Of a stretch of DNA of 64,000 nucleotides, positions 52,720 through 61,984 are shown piece by piece (within the stretch, counting starts at the first letter, position 1; every line of letters begins with the position of its first letter). The notes below the pieces were generated by a model that saw nothing but the letters and a program-made list of their open reading frames with translations, was not told the DNA's origin and searched no databases. Both the position numbers and the translations under genes were made by a program. This DNA is from Exiguobacterium algae (GTDB lineage: Bacteria > Bacillota > Bacilli > Exiguobacteriales > Exiguobacteriaceae), in assembly GCF_018617875.1 (NCBI RefSeq), contig NZ_JACSKZ010000002.1, positions 1 through 64,000 of the forward strand, given 5' to 3'.

Positions 52720-54547
52720 GATGCTTCACCCTCGCTTTTTCTTCTTCCCGCTTTGCCGTGTTCCACCGATCCATCGTACCGACCAAATACCCCGTGATGC
52801 GACGAATGCGTTCGATGTTCTCGTCTTCTCCACACGTCGGGCATGATGTATCAATCAATCCTTCCTGCCCACAAGAACCGCATCGGTCGACCGGATGATT
52901 AATTGAACCATAACCGATATTGTGTTTTCGCATCAATCGAACGATGGACTCAACAGCTTCGGCATTATGTGCTAATGATCCGTCTACTTCGACGTATGTG
53001 ATATGCCCTGCGTCACATAGCGCGTGATACGGCGCCTCGATTCGAATCTTGTTTTGAATGGATACAGGTTGATACACCGGAACATGAAACGAGTTCGTGT
53101 AAAAAGCCCGGTTTGTCACGCCCTCGATCATACCGAACTCCAATTGATCTTTTGCAACAAATTTCCCGGAGAGCCCTTCTGCCGGGGTCGCCAGTAAAGA
53201 GATATTTAAATCATAGCGATCTGCTGCTTGCTTTATGCGTTCTGAGAGGTGGGTAATGATTTCTAACCCAAGTCTCTCCGCCTCGGTTGATTCGGCATGG
53301 GTTGCCCCGACGAGTACGTTTAACGCTTCCGCCAACCCGATGAATCCAACAGACAGTGTCCCTTGTTTCAATACTTCTCTCACTTCATCGGAAGGTGCGA
53401 GCTGTTCGCTCCCTTTCCACACCCCTTGCGTATATAAAAATCGAAACTCTTCGACTTTACGTGTACATTGATAGTCGAAACGCTCAATCAACTGTTCGAG
53501 CGCCACGTCCACGTAACGATTTAAGATTTCAAAAAAGTCAGCCACACCTGAAGAAGTCAGTGCCATTTTCACTAAATTTAATGTCGTAAAGGACAGGTTC
53601 CCTCTCCCAATCGATGTCTCTTCTCCGTGCCGATTCCCCATGACACGAGTTCGACACCCCATGTAGGCGATTTCTGATTCGTGAGTCTCATCATAGTATT
53701 GGAGATTGAACGGGGCATCAATGAAGGAGAAGTTCGGGAACAACCGTTTCCCGGAAATTCGACAAGCTTCCTTGAACAAGTCGACGTTCGGATCTTCTTC
53801 GTTGAAATTAATCCCTTCTTTTACTTTAAAGATTTGTATCGGAAAAATCGGTGTCTCGCCATTTCCAAGTCCACGTTCTGTTGCACGAAGCAACTCGCGA
53901 ATAAACACCCGTCCCCAAATCGATACTTCCGTGCCGTAGTTGATGGATACGAACGGAACTTGTCCACCCCCGCGAGAGTGCATCGAGTTCGCATTATGGA
54001 TAAATGCCTCACAGGCTTGATAAGTCGCCGTAACGGTCTCAGCCTCCGCCACTTCTTTTAACTGCTCATCGCTCAACTGGATCGGTAAGCGCTTCAGGCG
54101 TTCGATTTGGCGCGTGTATGTCTTTTCGACGTATGGTGCAAGGTCGACATCAAACATCGGGAACGCCTGACCACCATGTTGCATGTTTTGATTGGCTTGA
54201 AGAATGATGGAAGCGAGTGCCATCGCCGAACGGATATCTTGTGGCGGTCGAATCGTTCCATGTCCCGTGTGAAATCCATTTTTAAGTAATTTGCCAAGCG
54301 GGATTTGACAACAAGTCGTCGATCCGGTCAAGTAATAATCCGCGTCATGAATGTATAGGTAGTTTTCGTTTACGGCTTTCTTCACACGTTCGCTCAACAA
54401 ATAGGTACTCGAAAGCTCTTTTGATATCTCTGACGATATCCGTGCCAGCTTTCCAAGAGGGGATTTCCCGTCGACATTTGCATTTTCTTGAACCAAGTCC
54501 TGATCAGGGATTACACAAACATCCTCATACAATTGATATAAATTCAC
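52694..54547 (-). CDS. nrdD: Anaerobic ribonucleoside-triphosphate reductase
   Basis: About 617 residues if translation starts at GTG 54547 (GAGGTG seven bases upstream); an ATG at 54577 in frame lacks this. Ten-stranded barrel motifs include the conserved HDADYY and STTCCQIPL cysteines. The C-terminal zinc site is CGSCGQEG...CPTCGED and the glycyl radical loop RRITGYLVGTMDRW. The N-terminal ATP-cone of many NrdD proteins is absent, so dATP control through it is missing. It makes dNTPs without oxygen. Confidence 0.94.
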   Translation of the reverse strand: MNLYQLYEDVCVIPDQDLVQENANVDGKSPLGKLARISSEISKELSSTYLLSERVKKAVNENYLYIHDADYYLTGSTTCCQIPLGKLLKNGFHTGHGTIRPPQDIRSAMALASIILQANQNMQHGGQAFPMFDVDLAPYVEKTYTRQIERLKRLPIQLSDEQLKEVAEAETVTATYQACEAFIHNANSMHSRGGGQVPFVSINYGTEVSIWGRVFIRELLRATERGLGNGETPIFPIQIFKVKEGINFNEEDPNVDLFKEACRISGKRLFPNFSFIDAPFNLQYYDETHESEIAYMGCRTRVMGNRHGEETSIGRGNLSFTTLNLVKMALTSSGVADFFEILNRYVDVALEQLIERFDYQCTRKVEEFRFLYTQGVWKGSEQLAPSDEVREVLKQGTLSVGFIGLAEALNVLVGATHAESTEAERLGLEIITHLSERIKQAADRYDLNISLLATPAEGLSGKFVAKDQLEFGMIEGVTNRAFYTNSFHVPVYQPVSIQNKIRIEAPYHALCDAGHITYVEVDGSLAHNAEAVESIVRLMRKHNIGYGSINHPVDRCGSCGQEGLIDTSCPTCGEDENIERIRRITGYLVGTMDRWNTAKREEEKARVKHHARTVNRR

Positions 54548-54562
54548 TTCGCAACACCTCAC

Positions 54563-54612
54563 CATATATTGATTCAAATAAAAGATTTATCCCTAAATGA
54601 TTCCATATATAG
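54563..54612. promoter_or_regulatory. Possible NrdR box pair upstream of nrdD
   Basis: CATATATTG (54563-54571) and CATATATAG (54604-54612) resemble the core of NrdR boxes. They are 41 bp apart, about four helical turns. The first overlaps the possible upstream ATG. The outer ACA/TGT bases of the consensus are mostly lacking, so this is weak. Confidence 0.3.
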
Positions 54613-54679
54613 ATTATGACACGACTTCCAATCAAGATGCCGCGTCAATATTGTGAATGTTTCAAGCCGAAAAATGGTC

Positions 54680-54714
54680 AAAAAAAGAGCCGAATCTTTG
54701 ATAAGACTCGGCTC
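54680..54714 (-). terminator. Terminator of the formate/nitrite transporter gene
   Basis: GAGCCGAATCTT/AAGACTCGGCTC stem with TGAT loop, then seven T on the minus strand. Confidence 0.9.
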
Positions 54715-54740
54715 AGAGCATTTCGTGAGAAAACTCATAT

Positions 54741-55577
54741 TTATTTTGCAGCCTTGATGACTTTTAGTTCAACCTCTTCTGATTCCTGTGCTTCACGGAG
54801 ACCTTTTGAGTTCAACCATGTATAAATAGCTCCCATGAATAAGGCGCCACCGATAATGTTTCCGAATGTCGCCGGAATCAAATTGTGCACCGCACCGGCA
54901 AGGTTGATTGTCTCCGGATGTGGAACGACGAGTGTCAAAGCGAATAAGACAAAGTTTGCAATGACATGGTCAAAACCTGATGCAAAGAATACGGCCACAA
55001 GGAAAATCATAGAGAAGATCTGTGCAAACTCATTTTTCATCTGTTTCGGTAAGAAAATGGCAAGACAGACCATCCAGTTACAGAAGATTGCTCGGAAGAA
55101 GATTTCCACTGTCGAATGATGCATTTTTCCTTCAACGACTGAGAACAGCCAGTTATTCATTCCAAGTTCTTGAATCACACCCGTCGGCGCGAGGAGTAAT
55201 GCAAACAAAATTCCGCCAAGCGCATTTCCGACAAAACAAAGCGTCCAAACGAGCATCGTATCGCTCAATGTTGTATATCCACGGAGTGTCGAAGTTGTAA
55301 AATACATCGTGTTCCCTGTGAAAAGCTCAGCTCCCCCGTAAATAATCATCACAAGAGCAATCCCGAATGAGAAACCACCGATCAGCGTCGTAAACGGTGA
55401 ACCGGTCAAGTACATCCCGTTCACGACTTTAAGCGTAAAGATTGAGGCAAATCCGATAAAGATTCCGGCCAACATCGCCCGTAAAAAATATTCCATCGGA
55501 CGGTAATGAATCATTTGGGACGATGCTTGCGCTTTTTTCCGTAATGATTCGAGTGCATGGATTTCCATAGATGCCAT
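54741..55577 (-). CDS. Formate/nitrite transporter (FocA/NirC family)
   Basis: About 278 residues from ATG 55577 (AAGGG eight bases upstream). The frame extends to 55724, but that stretch covers the promoter. Six helices with the family repeats FIGFASIFTLKVVNG and AIFCNWMVCLAIFLP, and the central GNALGGILFALLLAP and ASGFDHVIANF loops. It passes formate or nitrite; without a pfl or nir gene in view, formate efflux is a guess. It lies beside nrdD-nrdG, so anaerobic use is plausible. Confidence 0.9.
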   Translation of the reverse strand: MASMEIHALESLRKKAQASSQMIHYRPMEYFLRAMLAGIFIGFASIFTLKVVNGMYLTGSPFTTLIGGFSFGIALVMIIYGGAELFTGNTMYFTTSTLRGYTTLSDTMLVWTLCFVGNALGGILFALLLAPTGVIQELGMNNWLFSVVEGKMHHSTVEIFFRAIFCNWMVCLAIFLPKQMKNEFAQIFSMIFLVAVFFASGFDHVIANFVLFALTLVVPHPETINLAGAVHNLIPATFGNIIGGALFMGAIYTWLNSKGLREAQESEEVELKVIKAAK

Positions 55578-55638
55578 GTCACAAACCCTTCTTTCCTGTT
55601 TATAAATTGTATGAGTTCTAATATGTGAAATCATTAAC

Positions 55639-55667
55639 AATATAAACTGTACAGTTACTGTTTGCAA
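55639..55667 (-). promoter_or_regulatory. Promoter of focA-type gene with palindromic operator
   Basis: On the minus strand TTGCAA (55662-55667), 17-bp spacer, TATATT (55639-55644). The spacer holds a perfect palindrome AACTGTACAGTT (55645-55656), a likely repressor site not matching Rex, Fnr or CcpA. A cre-like TGTAAACGATTACG (two mismatches) lies upstream at 55702-55715. Confidence 0.6.
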
Positions 55668-55736
55668 CGTACTTTTGAACAAGTTGACACACTTTTCACA
55701 TCGTAATCGTTTACATATGTCCAATTTGTGACGAAA

Positions 55737-55766
55737 TAAAAATGCCCCTGATATTCAGGGACATTC
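55737..55766 (-). terminator. Terminator of the L25 gene
   Basis: AATGTCCCTGA/CAGGGGCATT stem, then TTTTATTT on the minus strand. Confidence 0.85.
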
Positions 55767-55775
55767 TTGAAGTGA

Positions 55776-56441
55776 TTATGCTTCTTCTTCTTTTTCAGAG
55801 TCGTCGCTTTCTTCAGAAGTTGATTCCTCTGATTCGTTGTCAGCAGCAGATTCAGTTGCTTCTGACGTTTCCTCTTCTTCCTCTTCAACAGCAACCGGTT
55901 CATTTACCGATGCAATATGCGTCTCCGGGTCAGAGAGAATCTCATAATCTTTGCTTTCAGGTAAGTCTGCCACTGTGACCGAATCACCAATCTCAAGGTC
56001 TGAAACGTCAAGTTCGATTCGTTCCGGGATATTTGCCGGTGTGGCAGAAACCGTTACTTTATAGAGTGATTGGGCAAGATAGCCGCCTTCTTTCACACCT
56101 TTCGCATCACCGACGAGCGAAACATCCGCTTCGACTTCTGTCGCTTCATCCATCTTCACCGCCATGAATTCGACGTGTTGATAAAAGTTTGTGAATGGAT
56201 CGGTTTCTGAACCGTGGACGAGGGAGTTGATTTTCTTCCCGTCGATTTGTAGCTCGATCAACGCGTTGTCTCCATGATCTCGTAAAATCTTACGAAGATC
56301 CATCTCTTCAAATACGATCGGCGTACTGTCTACTTTATAGCCATAGACCACACCGAGTGCCTTGCCTTCGTCACGCAACTTTTTACGTAGTGAACGTGGA
56401 CGTAGTTCTCGTTTTGATACTTGTAGCTTGTTTGTCATCAT
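55776..56441 (-). CDS. rplY: Ribosomal protein L25, Ctc family
   Basis: 221 residues: the 5S-rRNA-binding L25 domain (1-95, [16 protein letters not shown] start), the TL5/Ctc C-terminal domain (to about 180), and a very acidic tail of Glu/Ser/Asp. This is the long Ctc form, which in B. subtilis (ctc) is induced by stress through SigB. No clear SigB promoter is seen here. There is no evident terminator between mutL and this gene, so readthrough is possible. Start at one of two ATGs after AGGGGGAAAAG. Confidence 0.92.
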   Translation of the reverse strand: MMTNKLQVSKRELRPRSLRKKLRDEGKALGVVYGYKVDSTPIVFEEMDLRKILRDHGDNALIELQIDGKKINSLVHGSETDPFTNFYQHVEFMAVKMDEATEVEADVSLVGDAKGVKEGGYLAQSLYKVTVSATPANIPERIELDVSDLEIGDSVTVADLPESKDYEILSDPETHIASVNEPVAVEEEEEETSEATESAADNESEESTSEESDDSEKEEEA

Positions 56442-56601
56442 CTTTTCCCCCTAATGGTTAATAGATCATGTCAACATCTTGAGGGTGAGGCAGTGAAACA
56501 GCCACCTCTCAACCTCGATGCGTAAAGTGACATGTGTATATTGTTCCCATGAGGAGGAATGGATAAACGTTACTTCCTATTAAGAAGAGATGACAGACGT
56601 G

Positions 56602-58416
56602 TCACATGACCCGTTTGAACAATTTTTCAAGCTCATACGTACTCCATTTCACAAGAATCGGTCGCCCATGAGGACATGTGAAGGGAGAAGTCGTACGGCC
56701 TAAATCATCAATTAATTGTCGCATCATCTCCATATTGAGTGGATGATTCGCTTTGATGGACCGTTTGCAAGCCATGAGGATGGAAGCTTCTTCCCGATAT
56801 TTCGCAATGTCGACCGAACGATCCCGAATGGCCATCTCCACTAAGTCTCTTACCGTTCCTTCAAGGTCATGCTGCGGGTACCAGGTCGGGATTTCACGGA
56901 CAAGATACGTGTTGCCTCCAAACGGTTCAAGTTGAAGACCTGCCTCTTCAAGAATCGGAGAGACTTCCTCGATGGCAAGTGCCTCTTCCTGTGTAAATTC
57001 TAACGTGAGCGGGAGTAATAACAGTTGATACTCTTTCTCCGGATTACCAAGCCGTTCATAAAAGAGCTCATATTTAATTCGTTCCTGGGCAGCATGTTGG
57101 TCCAAAATATACATCCCGTCCTCAGCCCCGCAAATGATATAGCTGGCGTGAAGCTGACCGATCACATCAAGGGCAGGGAGACGTTCTTTTTTCGGCATGT
57201 CTTCAGTCGTCTCTTCTTCCGATTCCGCCTCGACTACACGCTCATGGACGAGCGGGGTCGGCGACCATTTGCTCGGTGAAGAAACCGATTCCCGAGGCTC
57301 TCGGGGGATCGGGTAGTTCCATTCTGTCTCTTTCACTGGAGCAGGGGTTTCTACCGAAAAATCGATTTTAGCCTGTTCGGACCGTTGCTCGACTCTAGGC
57401 TTCGCCTCTTGAGTAACAGAAGGAATAAGACGTTGCTCACGTAACGTCAATTGAACGGTTTCCCGAATCAATTGACACAGTTCTTTTTCTTTCGATAATC
57501 GGACTTCACGTTTCGTCGGATGAACGTTCACGTCAATCAACATCGGGTCCATCTTCACTTCAAGCACGGCAATCGGGAATCGTCCGATTGGGAGCAGCGT
57601 GTGGTACCCTTCGAGCACACTTTGGGTGAGTGCGAAATTCTTGATGCTTCGACCGTTTAAGATCAACGTGACATATTGTTTGTTCGACCGTGTCACTTCA
57701 GGTCTTACAAGGTGCGCGCTTAAAGAATAATCGTTCGTCTTGCTTGAAGCCGTTACAATCTGCGAGGCGACCTGTCGCCCATAAATTGCAAGCATCACTT
57801 GTTTGATGTCACCATTCCCATTTGTCCGCAGCAGTTCCTTCTCTTCATGAAAGACAGTGAACCGAACTTCCGGATGTGAGAGTGCGATCCGATTCAAGGT
57901 GTCGGTAATGCTCGCAAGTTCTGTCGCCGATGTTTTCAAATATTTGAGTCGTGCCGGTGTATTGAAAAAGAGCTGGCTGACCGTGATCTCCGTACCGACA
58001 TTCGTTGCCGTCGGATTTTTTTCCGTGACGACACCGCCTTGCAGTGTCATCTCAAAGCCCTCCTCATCCACACGCTTCGACTTCAATGTGACATGGCTGA
58101 CCGAGGCGATGGAAGCGAGCGCTTCGCCTCTGAATCCTAGCGTTCGAATTCGAAACAAGTCATGCTCATCACGAATTTTGCTTGTCGCGTGTCGAAGAAA
58201 CGCTCGGGCAGCATCCTCCGCATAAAAACCGTGCCCATTATCTCGTACTTTGATGAGTTGAATTCCGGCCTCTTTCAAGTCCACTTCGACTTTCGTCGCG
58301 CCGGCATCGATGGCGTTCTCCACCAATTCTTTCACAACTGATGCGGGACGTTCCACCACTTCACCTGCGGCGATTCGGTTCGCCAACTGTTCAGGTAACT
58401 CTCGAATGATTCCCAT
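56602..58416 (-). CDS. mutL: DNA mismatch repair protein MutL
   Basis: 604 residues from ATG 58416. The GHKL ATPase has ELVENAIDAGATKVEVD, DNGHGF and TLGFRGEALASIASV. The C-terminal endonuclease motif ILDQHAAQERIKYE and the closing FTCPHGRPILVKW are intact, as in other organisms that lack MutH. It nicks the error strand after MutS finds a mismatch. It starts 4 bases after mutS ends (frame open to 58473). Confidence 0.96.
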   Translation of the reverse strand: MGIIRELPEQLANRIAAGEVVERPASVVKELVENAIDAGATKVEVDLKEAGIQLIKVRDNGHGFYAEDAARAFLRHATSKIRDEHDLFRIRTLGFRGEALASIASVSHVTLKSKRVDEEGFEMTLQGGVVTEKNPTATNVGTEITVSQLFFNTPARLKYLKTSATELASITDTLNRIALSHPEVRFTVFHEEKELLRTNGNGDIKQVMLAIYGRQVASQIVTASSKTNDYSLSAHLVRPEVTRSNKQYVTLILNGRSIKNFALTQSVLEGYHTLLPIGRFPIAVLEVKMDPMLIDVNVHPTKREVRLSKEKELCQLIRETVQLTLREQRLIPSVTQEAKPRVEQRSEQAKIDFSVETPAPVKETEWNYPIPREPRESVSSPSKWSPTPLVHERVVEAESEEETTEDMPKKERLPALDVIGQLHASYIICGAEDGMYILDQHAAQERIKYELFYERLGNPEKEYQLLLLPLTLEFTQEEALAIEEVSPILEEAGLQLEPFGGNTYLVREIPTWYPQHDLEGTVRDLVEMAIRDRSVDIAKYREEASILMACKRSIKANHPLNMEMMRQLIDDLGRTTSPFTCPHGRPILVKWSTYELEKLFKRVM

Positions 58417-58420
58417 CGAC

Positions 58421-60952
58421 TCACCCTTTCTTCGCCAATTGTTGAAGTTCATACAACGCCTGCATGGCTTCAATTGGATTCATCGCCAATAAATCCATCG
58501 TCATGAGACGCTCTTTCAAAGCATCCTCTTCTTCAAACAACGAAAGCTGACTACCTTCCTCATTTGATTGTGCAGGTGAGAGGAGGTTGTTCGGCGCGTC
58601 TTCCTTCACGTCCGTTTCCAAGTGAGATAAAATCGTTCGGGCTCGCTCGATCAGCGCATCCGGAAGTTCAGCCAATTCCGCTACGTGAATCCCGTAGGAT
58701 TTATCCGCCCGTCCCGGATGTACCTCGTGGAGGAAGACGACTCGGCCATTTTGTTCAATCGCTCGGACGTGTACATTTTCAAGAGTTGGAATCGTGTCTT
58801 CTAATACGGTCAACTCATGGTAATGTGTTGAAAATAACGTTTTCGCTCCGATGTTTGATGCGATATATTCGACAATCGCCTGTGCGAGCGCCATTCCGTC
58901 ATACGTTGAGGTTCCTCGCCCGATTTCGTCAAGTAAAATCAAGCTATGCTCAGTCGCTTCTGTCACAGCCTGTCGCGTTTCGGTCATTTCAACCATGAAC
59001 GTGGATTGTCCACTGACCAGGTCATCGGCTGCTCCGATCCGGGTAAAGATCCGGTCAAACAATGGCAGTTCTGCCGATTCGGCCGGTACGAACGAGCCGA
59101 TTTGATGCAAAATCGCGATCAATGCGAATTGTCGCATATACGTGGATTTACCGGACATGTTCGGACCAGTGATGAGTAGCATTTGACGTGTGTCATCGAG
59201 GGTCAAGTCGTTGGCCACGTATTCCCCACGAGGAAGTACCGTCTCGATAACGGGGTGTCGGCCTCGATCGACCTGAACATGTCTGGAAGTATTCGGACGC
59301 ACATATTCCCGTTTCTCCGCGACGATGGCGAGAGACAGCAAGACATCAAGTTCGCTTAATGAACGAGCCAGCTGTTGAAGCGGCTTCGTATGTTGTTTCA
59401 CGCGTTCACGGAGTGCGACAAAAAGATCATACTCGAGTGTACAACTCTTTTCTTCCGCCCCGAGAATGAGTGCCTCTTTCTCTTTCAATTCAGGCGTGAT
59501 ATAGCGCTCCGCATTCGTTAACGTTTGTTTCCGCTCATAACGTCCTTCTTCCAGCAATTTCGCATTCGCTTTGGTGACTTCAAGGTAATACCCGAACACA
59601 CGGTTGTAACCGACTTTGAGTGACTTGATGCCGGTCGCGATTCGTTCTTGCTGCTCCAAATTGGCGATCCAGGTTTTGCCGTTTGTTTTCGCCTCTAACA
59701 ATTCATCCAATTCTGCGGAATAGCCTTGTCGAATCATACCGCCTTCTTTTGTGGAGACAGGCGGTGTATCGACGAGGGCGTCGCGCAGCAGTTCACTTAA
59801 CTCCTCGAACGAATCCAGTTTCGCTTCCAATTGTCTCAACCGTTCGGACGTCACGGATAGAAGGAGTGAACGTATGGACGGCATTCGCTCCAATGTGTCA
59901 CGAAGTTGGACGAGGTCGCGCGCATTCGCCGTGCCATAGCCGACTTTTGCAACGAGACGTTCGATATCGTAGACGTGCTTCAACTCTTCGTGCAATTGAT
60001 CCCGAAGCATAAAGTCATCAATCAGGTTTTCAACGGCATCTTGACGTAAACGAATCGACTGCTCGGTGTAGAGCGGTTGTTCAAGCCAACGTTTAAGCAG
60101 TCTTCCTCCCATCGCAGTCGTCGTCTCATCCAATAAAGAAAGAAGCGAACCTTTCCGCTCCCCGGACCGGGCCGAACGGAACAACTCTAAATTTCGTGCC
60201 GTATTGGCATCGAGTTGCATATGCTGTTCCACTTCGTAGGCAACTGCAGGCTGAAGATGGTCGAGCGAACGTTTTTGTGTCTTGGTCAAATAGGCGAACA
60301 AAAGTTCAAATGCGCCGCGTTGAGCATCATCTTTTGCCCCATCCGCCAAATCACTTGAACGCTTCTCTGTTTGAATGGATAACGGGATTCCGATTGGACG
60401 TAGGAGCGAAGCGAGCGATTCACTCTCGACAATCAATTCATTCGGTAACAATCCCTCAATTTCACGTTTGACCGCCTCTTCACCTGGCAGTGTCGTCAAC
60501 CAGGATTCACCCGTCGTCACATCACCACGGGCAACCCCGTAGCGCCCCGCCCATTCAGTGACCGCCACCAAATACCGGTTCTCTTTTTCACTGAGCGCCG
60601 ACATGTATGTACCCGGTGTGATCACTTGAATCACTTCACGTTTGACGAGTCCTTTCGTTGCTTTCGGATCTTCTGTCTGTTCACATATGGCAACATTAAA
60701 GCCTTTTTCAATCAATTGCTCGATATATACCCCTGCAGAATGATGCGGAACGCCGCACATCGGAATCGGATGCTCTGCGTTTTTCCCGTTCTTCGAAGTC
60801 AGGGTCAACTCCAGTTCTTTTGCGACGATTTGAGCGTCTTCAAAAAACAGCTCATAAAAATCTCCGAGTCGATAGAACAAAAAGGCGTCCGGATAGTCCG
60901 CCTTAATCGAAAAGTATTGTTTCATCATTGGCGTTTGATGGATTGCTTGCAT
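58421..60952 (-). CDS. mutS: DNA mismatch repair protein MutS
   Basis: 843 residues from the second ATG (60952), which is better spaced from GAGGTGA. The mismatch-reading motif is [12 protein letters not shown] near the N-terminus. The ATPase has Walker [28 protein letters not shown]-like [16 protein letters not shown] and FSTHYHEL. The C-terminal tail before the stop carries a beta-clamp-type QLSLF. It is followed at once by mutL. Confidence 0.97.
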   Translation of the reverse strand: MQAIHQTPMMKQYFSIKADYPDAFLFYRLGDFYELFFEDAQIVAKELELTLTSKNGKNAEHPIPMCGVPHHSAGVYIEQLIEKGFNVAICEQTEDPKATKGLVKREVIQVITPGTYMSALSEKENRYLVAVTEWAGRYGVARGDVTTGESWLTTLPGEEAVKREIEGLLPNELIVESESLASLLRPIGIPLSIQTEKRSSDLADGAKDDAQRGAFELLFAYLTKTQKRSLDHLQPAVAYEVEQHMQLDANTARNLELFRSARSGERKGSLLSLLDETTTAMGGRLLKRWLEQPLYTEQSIRLRQDAVENLIDDFMLRDQLHEELKHVYDIERLVAKVGYGTANARDLVQLRDTLERMPSIRSLLLSVTSERLRQLEAKLDSFEELSELLRDALVDTPPVSTKEGGMIRQGYSAELDELLEAKTNGKTWIANLEQQERIATGIKSLKVGYNRVFGYYLEVTKANAKLLEEGRYERKQTLTNAERYITPELKEKEALILGAEEKSCTLEYDLFVALRERVKQHTKPLQQLARSLSELDVLLSLAIVAEKREYVRPNTSRHVQVDRGRHPVIETVLPRGEYVANDLTLDDTRQMLLITGPNMSGKSTYMRQFALIAILHQIGSFVPAESAELPLFDRIFTRIGAADDLVSGQSTFMVEMTETRQAVTEATEHSLILLDEIGRGTSTYDGMALAQAIVEYIASNIGAKTLFSTHYHELTVLEDTIPTLENVHVRAIEQNGRVVFLHEVHPGRADKSYGIHVAELAELPDALIERARTILSHLETDVKEDAPNNLLSPAQSNEEGSQLSLFEEEDALKERLMTMDLLAMNPIEAMQALYELQQLAKKG

Positions 60953-60964
60953 ACTCATTCACCT

Positions 60965-61000
60965 CTAGAAAGTAGAACAGCTGACCAAAGGCCAGCTGTG
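60965..61000 (-). terminator. Weak hairpin between ricA and mutS
   Basis: ACAGCTGGCC/GGTCAGCTGT stem, but only TTCTACTTTC follows on the minus strand, so it is probably a poor terminator that allows readthrough into mutS. Confidence 0.4.
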
Positions 61001-61006
61001 TTGATT

Positions 61007-61438
61007 TTAGTATCCGCAGCCGCCGCGTGCTTGTTCAGCCGCCATGCCGCTTCCTGTCTTGCCTGCAAGGACGTCGCCGTCCGTCGATTCGATGATCCGG
61101 TCCGTCACGGAATTCGCGAGCGTCACCGTCACATATTGCAGAAGGTCATTCACTTCGACCTGTGTTTCCTGGAACGCTTGAACGACTGGAATCGAATCAA
61201 GCTCTTCCATCGCCTTGTCGATTTTAAGCTCCACTTTCGCAAGAGCTTCCGTTTTTCCATAATGCTTGCAGTTGACAGCTTCTTTTTGCAAGAATTTAAT
61301 GCGTTTGATGAGCGTCTGTACACGGTCGCTCTCATTTACTTTTGCCTCGGCTTCTTTGAAGCGAGCCACTTCTGGTGTTTGTGCTAACATATCTGCTAGT
61401 TCTCTAGCTTTTGCAATTACTTGTTGATCGGTCACCAT
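61007..61438 (-). CDS. ricA: RicA (YmcA) family regulator of RNA processing
   Basis: 143 residues from ATG 61438 (AAAGGGGTTTACG upstream), equal in length to B. subtilis YmcA. Helical hairpin domain with KFLQKEAVNCKHYGK, and a C-terminal tail GGCGY whose cysteine may join the Fe-S sites of the Y-complex. With RicF and RicT it helps RNase Y mature operon mRNAs. Located before mutS as in Bacillus but without cotE between. The frame runs on to 61483. Confidence 0.9.
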   Translation of the reverse strand: MVTDQQVIAKARELADMLAQTPEVARFKEAEAKVNESDRVQTLIKRIKFLQKEAVNCKHYGKTEALAKVELKIDKAMEELDSIPVVQAFQETQVEVNDLLQYVTVTLANSVTDRIIESTDGDVLAGKTGSGMAAEQARGGCGY

Positions 61439-61539
61439 CGTAAACCCCTTTGCTCTATATAAAGTAATCGTGTGCCTAATCACACGTGAGTGTTCCTCAT
61501 CATTCTACCACGAACCTGATTCAAACGGTACTAGAGGGA

Positions 61540-61968
61540 TTATGTTTCAGACTCTGCCTCTCTCAGCATATCGACATGCGGGATGCCGTCTTCTTCATAG
61601 ACGTCGCTCGTTCGTTTAAAACCGAACGACTCATAAAATGGTTCGACATAGGTTTGTGCTTGTAAGTAAAGTGTTTTACTGCCAAAGTCTTTCACTGCCT
61701 CTTCCATCAGGCGACGCGAATAGCCATTCCCCCGATGACCTGGTTTCGTCACGACACGTCCGATCGCAATCGGCTGTTGCGTTTTTAATACGCGAAGTGT
61801 AGCGACCACTTCGTCATCTGCCTCAATCCAATAGTGATCTGCGGTCAAATCTTTTCCATCCACTTCCTGATACGGACAATTCTGCTCCACAACGAATACT
61901 TCTGTCCGCAACGCCAACAACCGATAGAGTTCATGCGTAGTCAGTTCCTGAAATGACTTTTTATACAT
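61540..61968 (-). CDS. ElaA-type GNAT acetyltransferase
   Basis: 142 residues. The ElaA pattern is complete: LYRLLALRTEVFVVEQNCPYQEVDGKD at the N-terminus, IGRVVTKPGHRGNGYSRRLMEEA as CoA loop, LQAQTYVEPFYESFGF at the end. Function of the family is not established. Start after GGAAGGATGATTGA, 17 bases downstream of the flavoprotein gene, so cotranscription is likely. Confidence 0.92.
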   Translation of the reverse strand: MYKKSFQELTTHELYRLLALRTEVFVVEQNCPYQEVDGKDLTADHYWIEADDEVVATLRVLKTQQPIAIGRVVTKPGHRGNGYSRRLMEEAVKDFGSKTLYLQAQTYVEPFYESFGFKRTSDVYEEDGIPHVDMLREAESET

Positions 61969-61984
61969 TCAATCATCCTTCCTT

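Noticed and set aside
54651-54666. TTGTGAATGTTTCAAG upstream of nrdD as a Rex or Fnr site
   Set aside because: The right half lacks TCACAA and the spacing does not fit either consensus. It is also about 100 bp upstream of the gene.
56475-56515. Stem-loop between mutL and the L25 gene as a terminator or L25 autoregulatory leader
   Set aside because: The arms pair imperfectly and no T run follows; nothing resembles a 5S rRNA binding site.
56559-56609. Plus-strand 16-codon ORF after GAGGAGGA, between the L25 gene and mutL
   Set aside because: The Shine-Dalgarno touches the ATG with no spacing, the peptide has no hydrophobic or other pattern, it lies antisense to a minus-strand operon, and it ends inside mutL.
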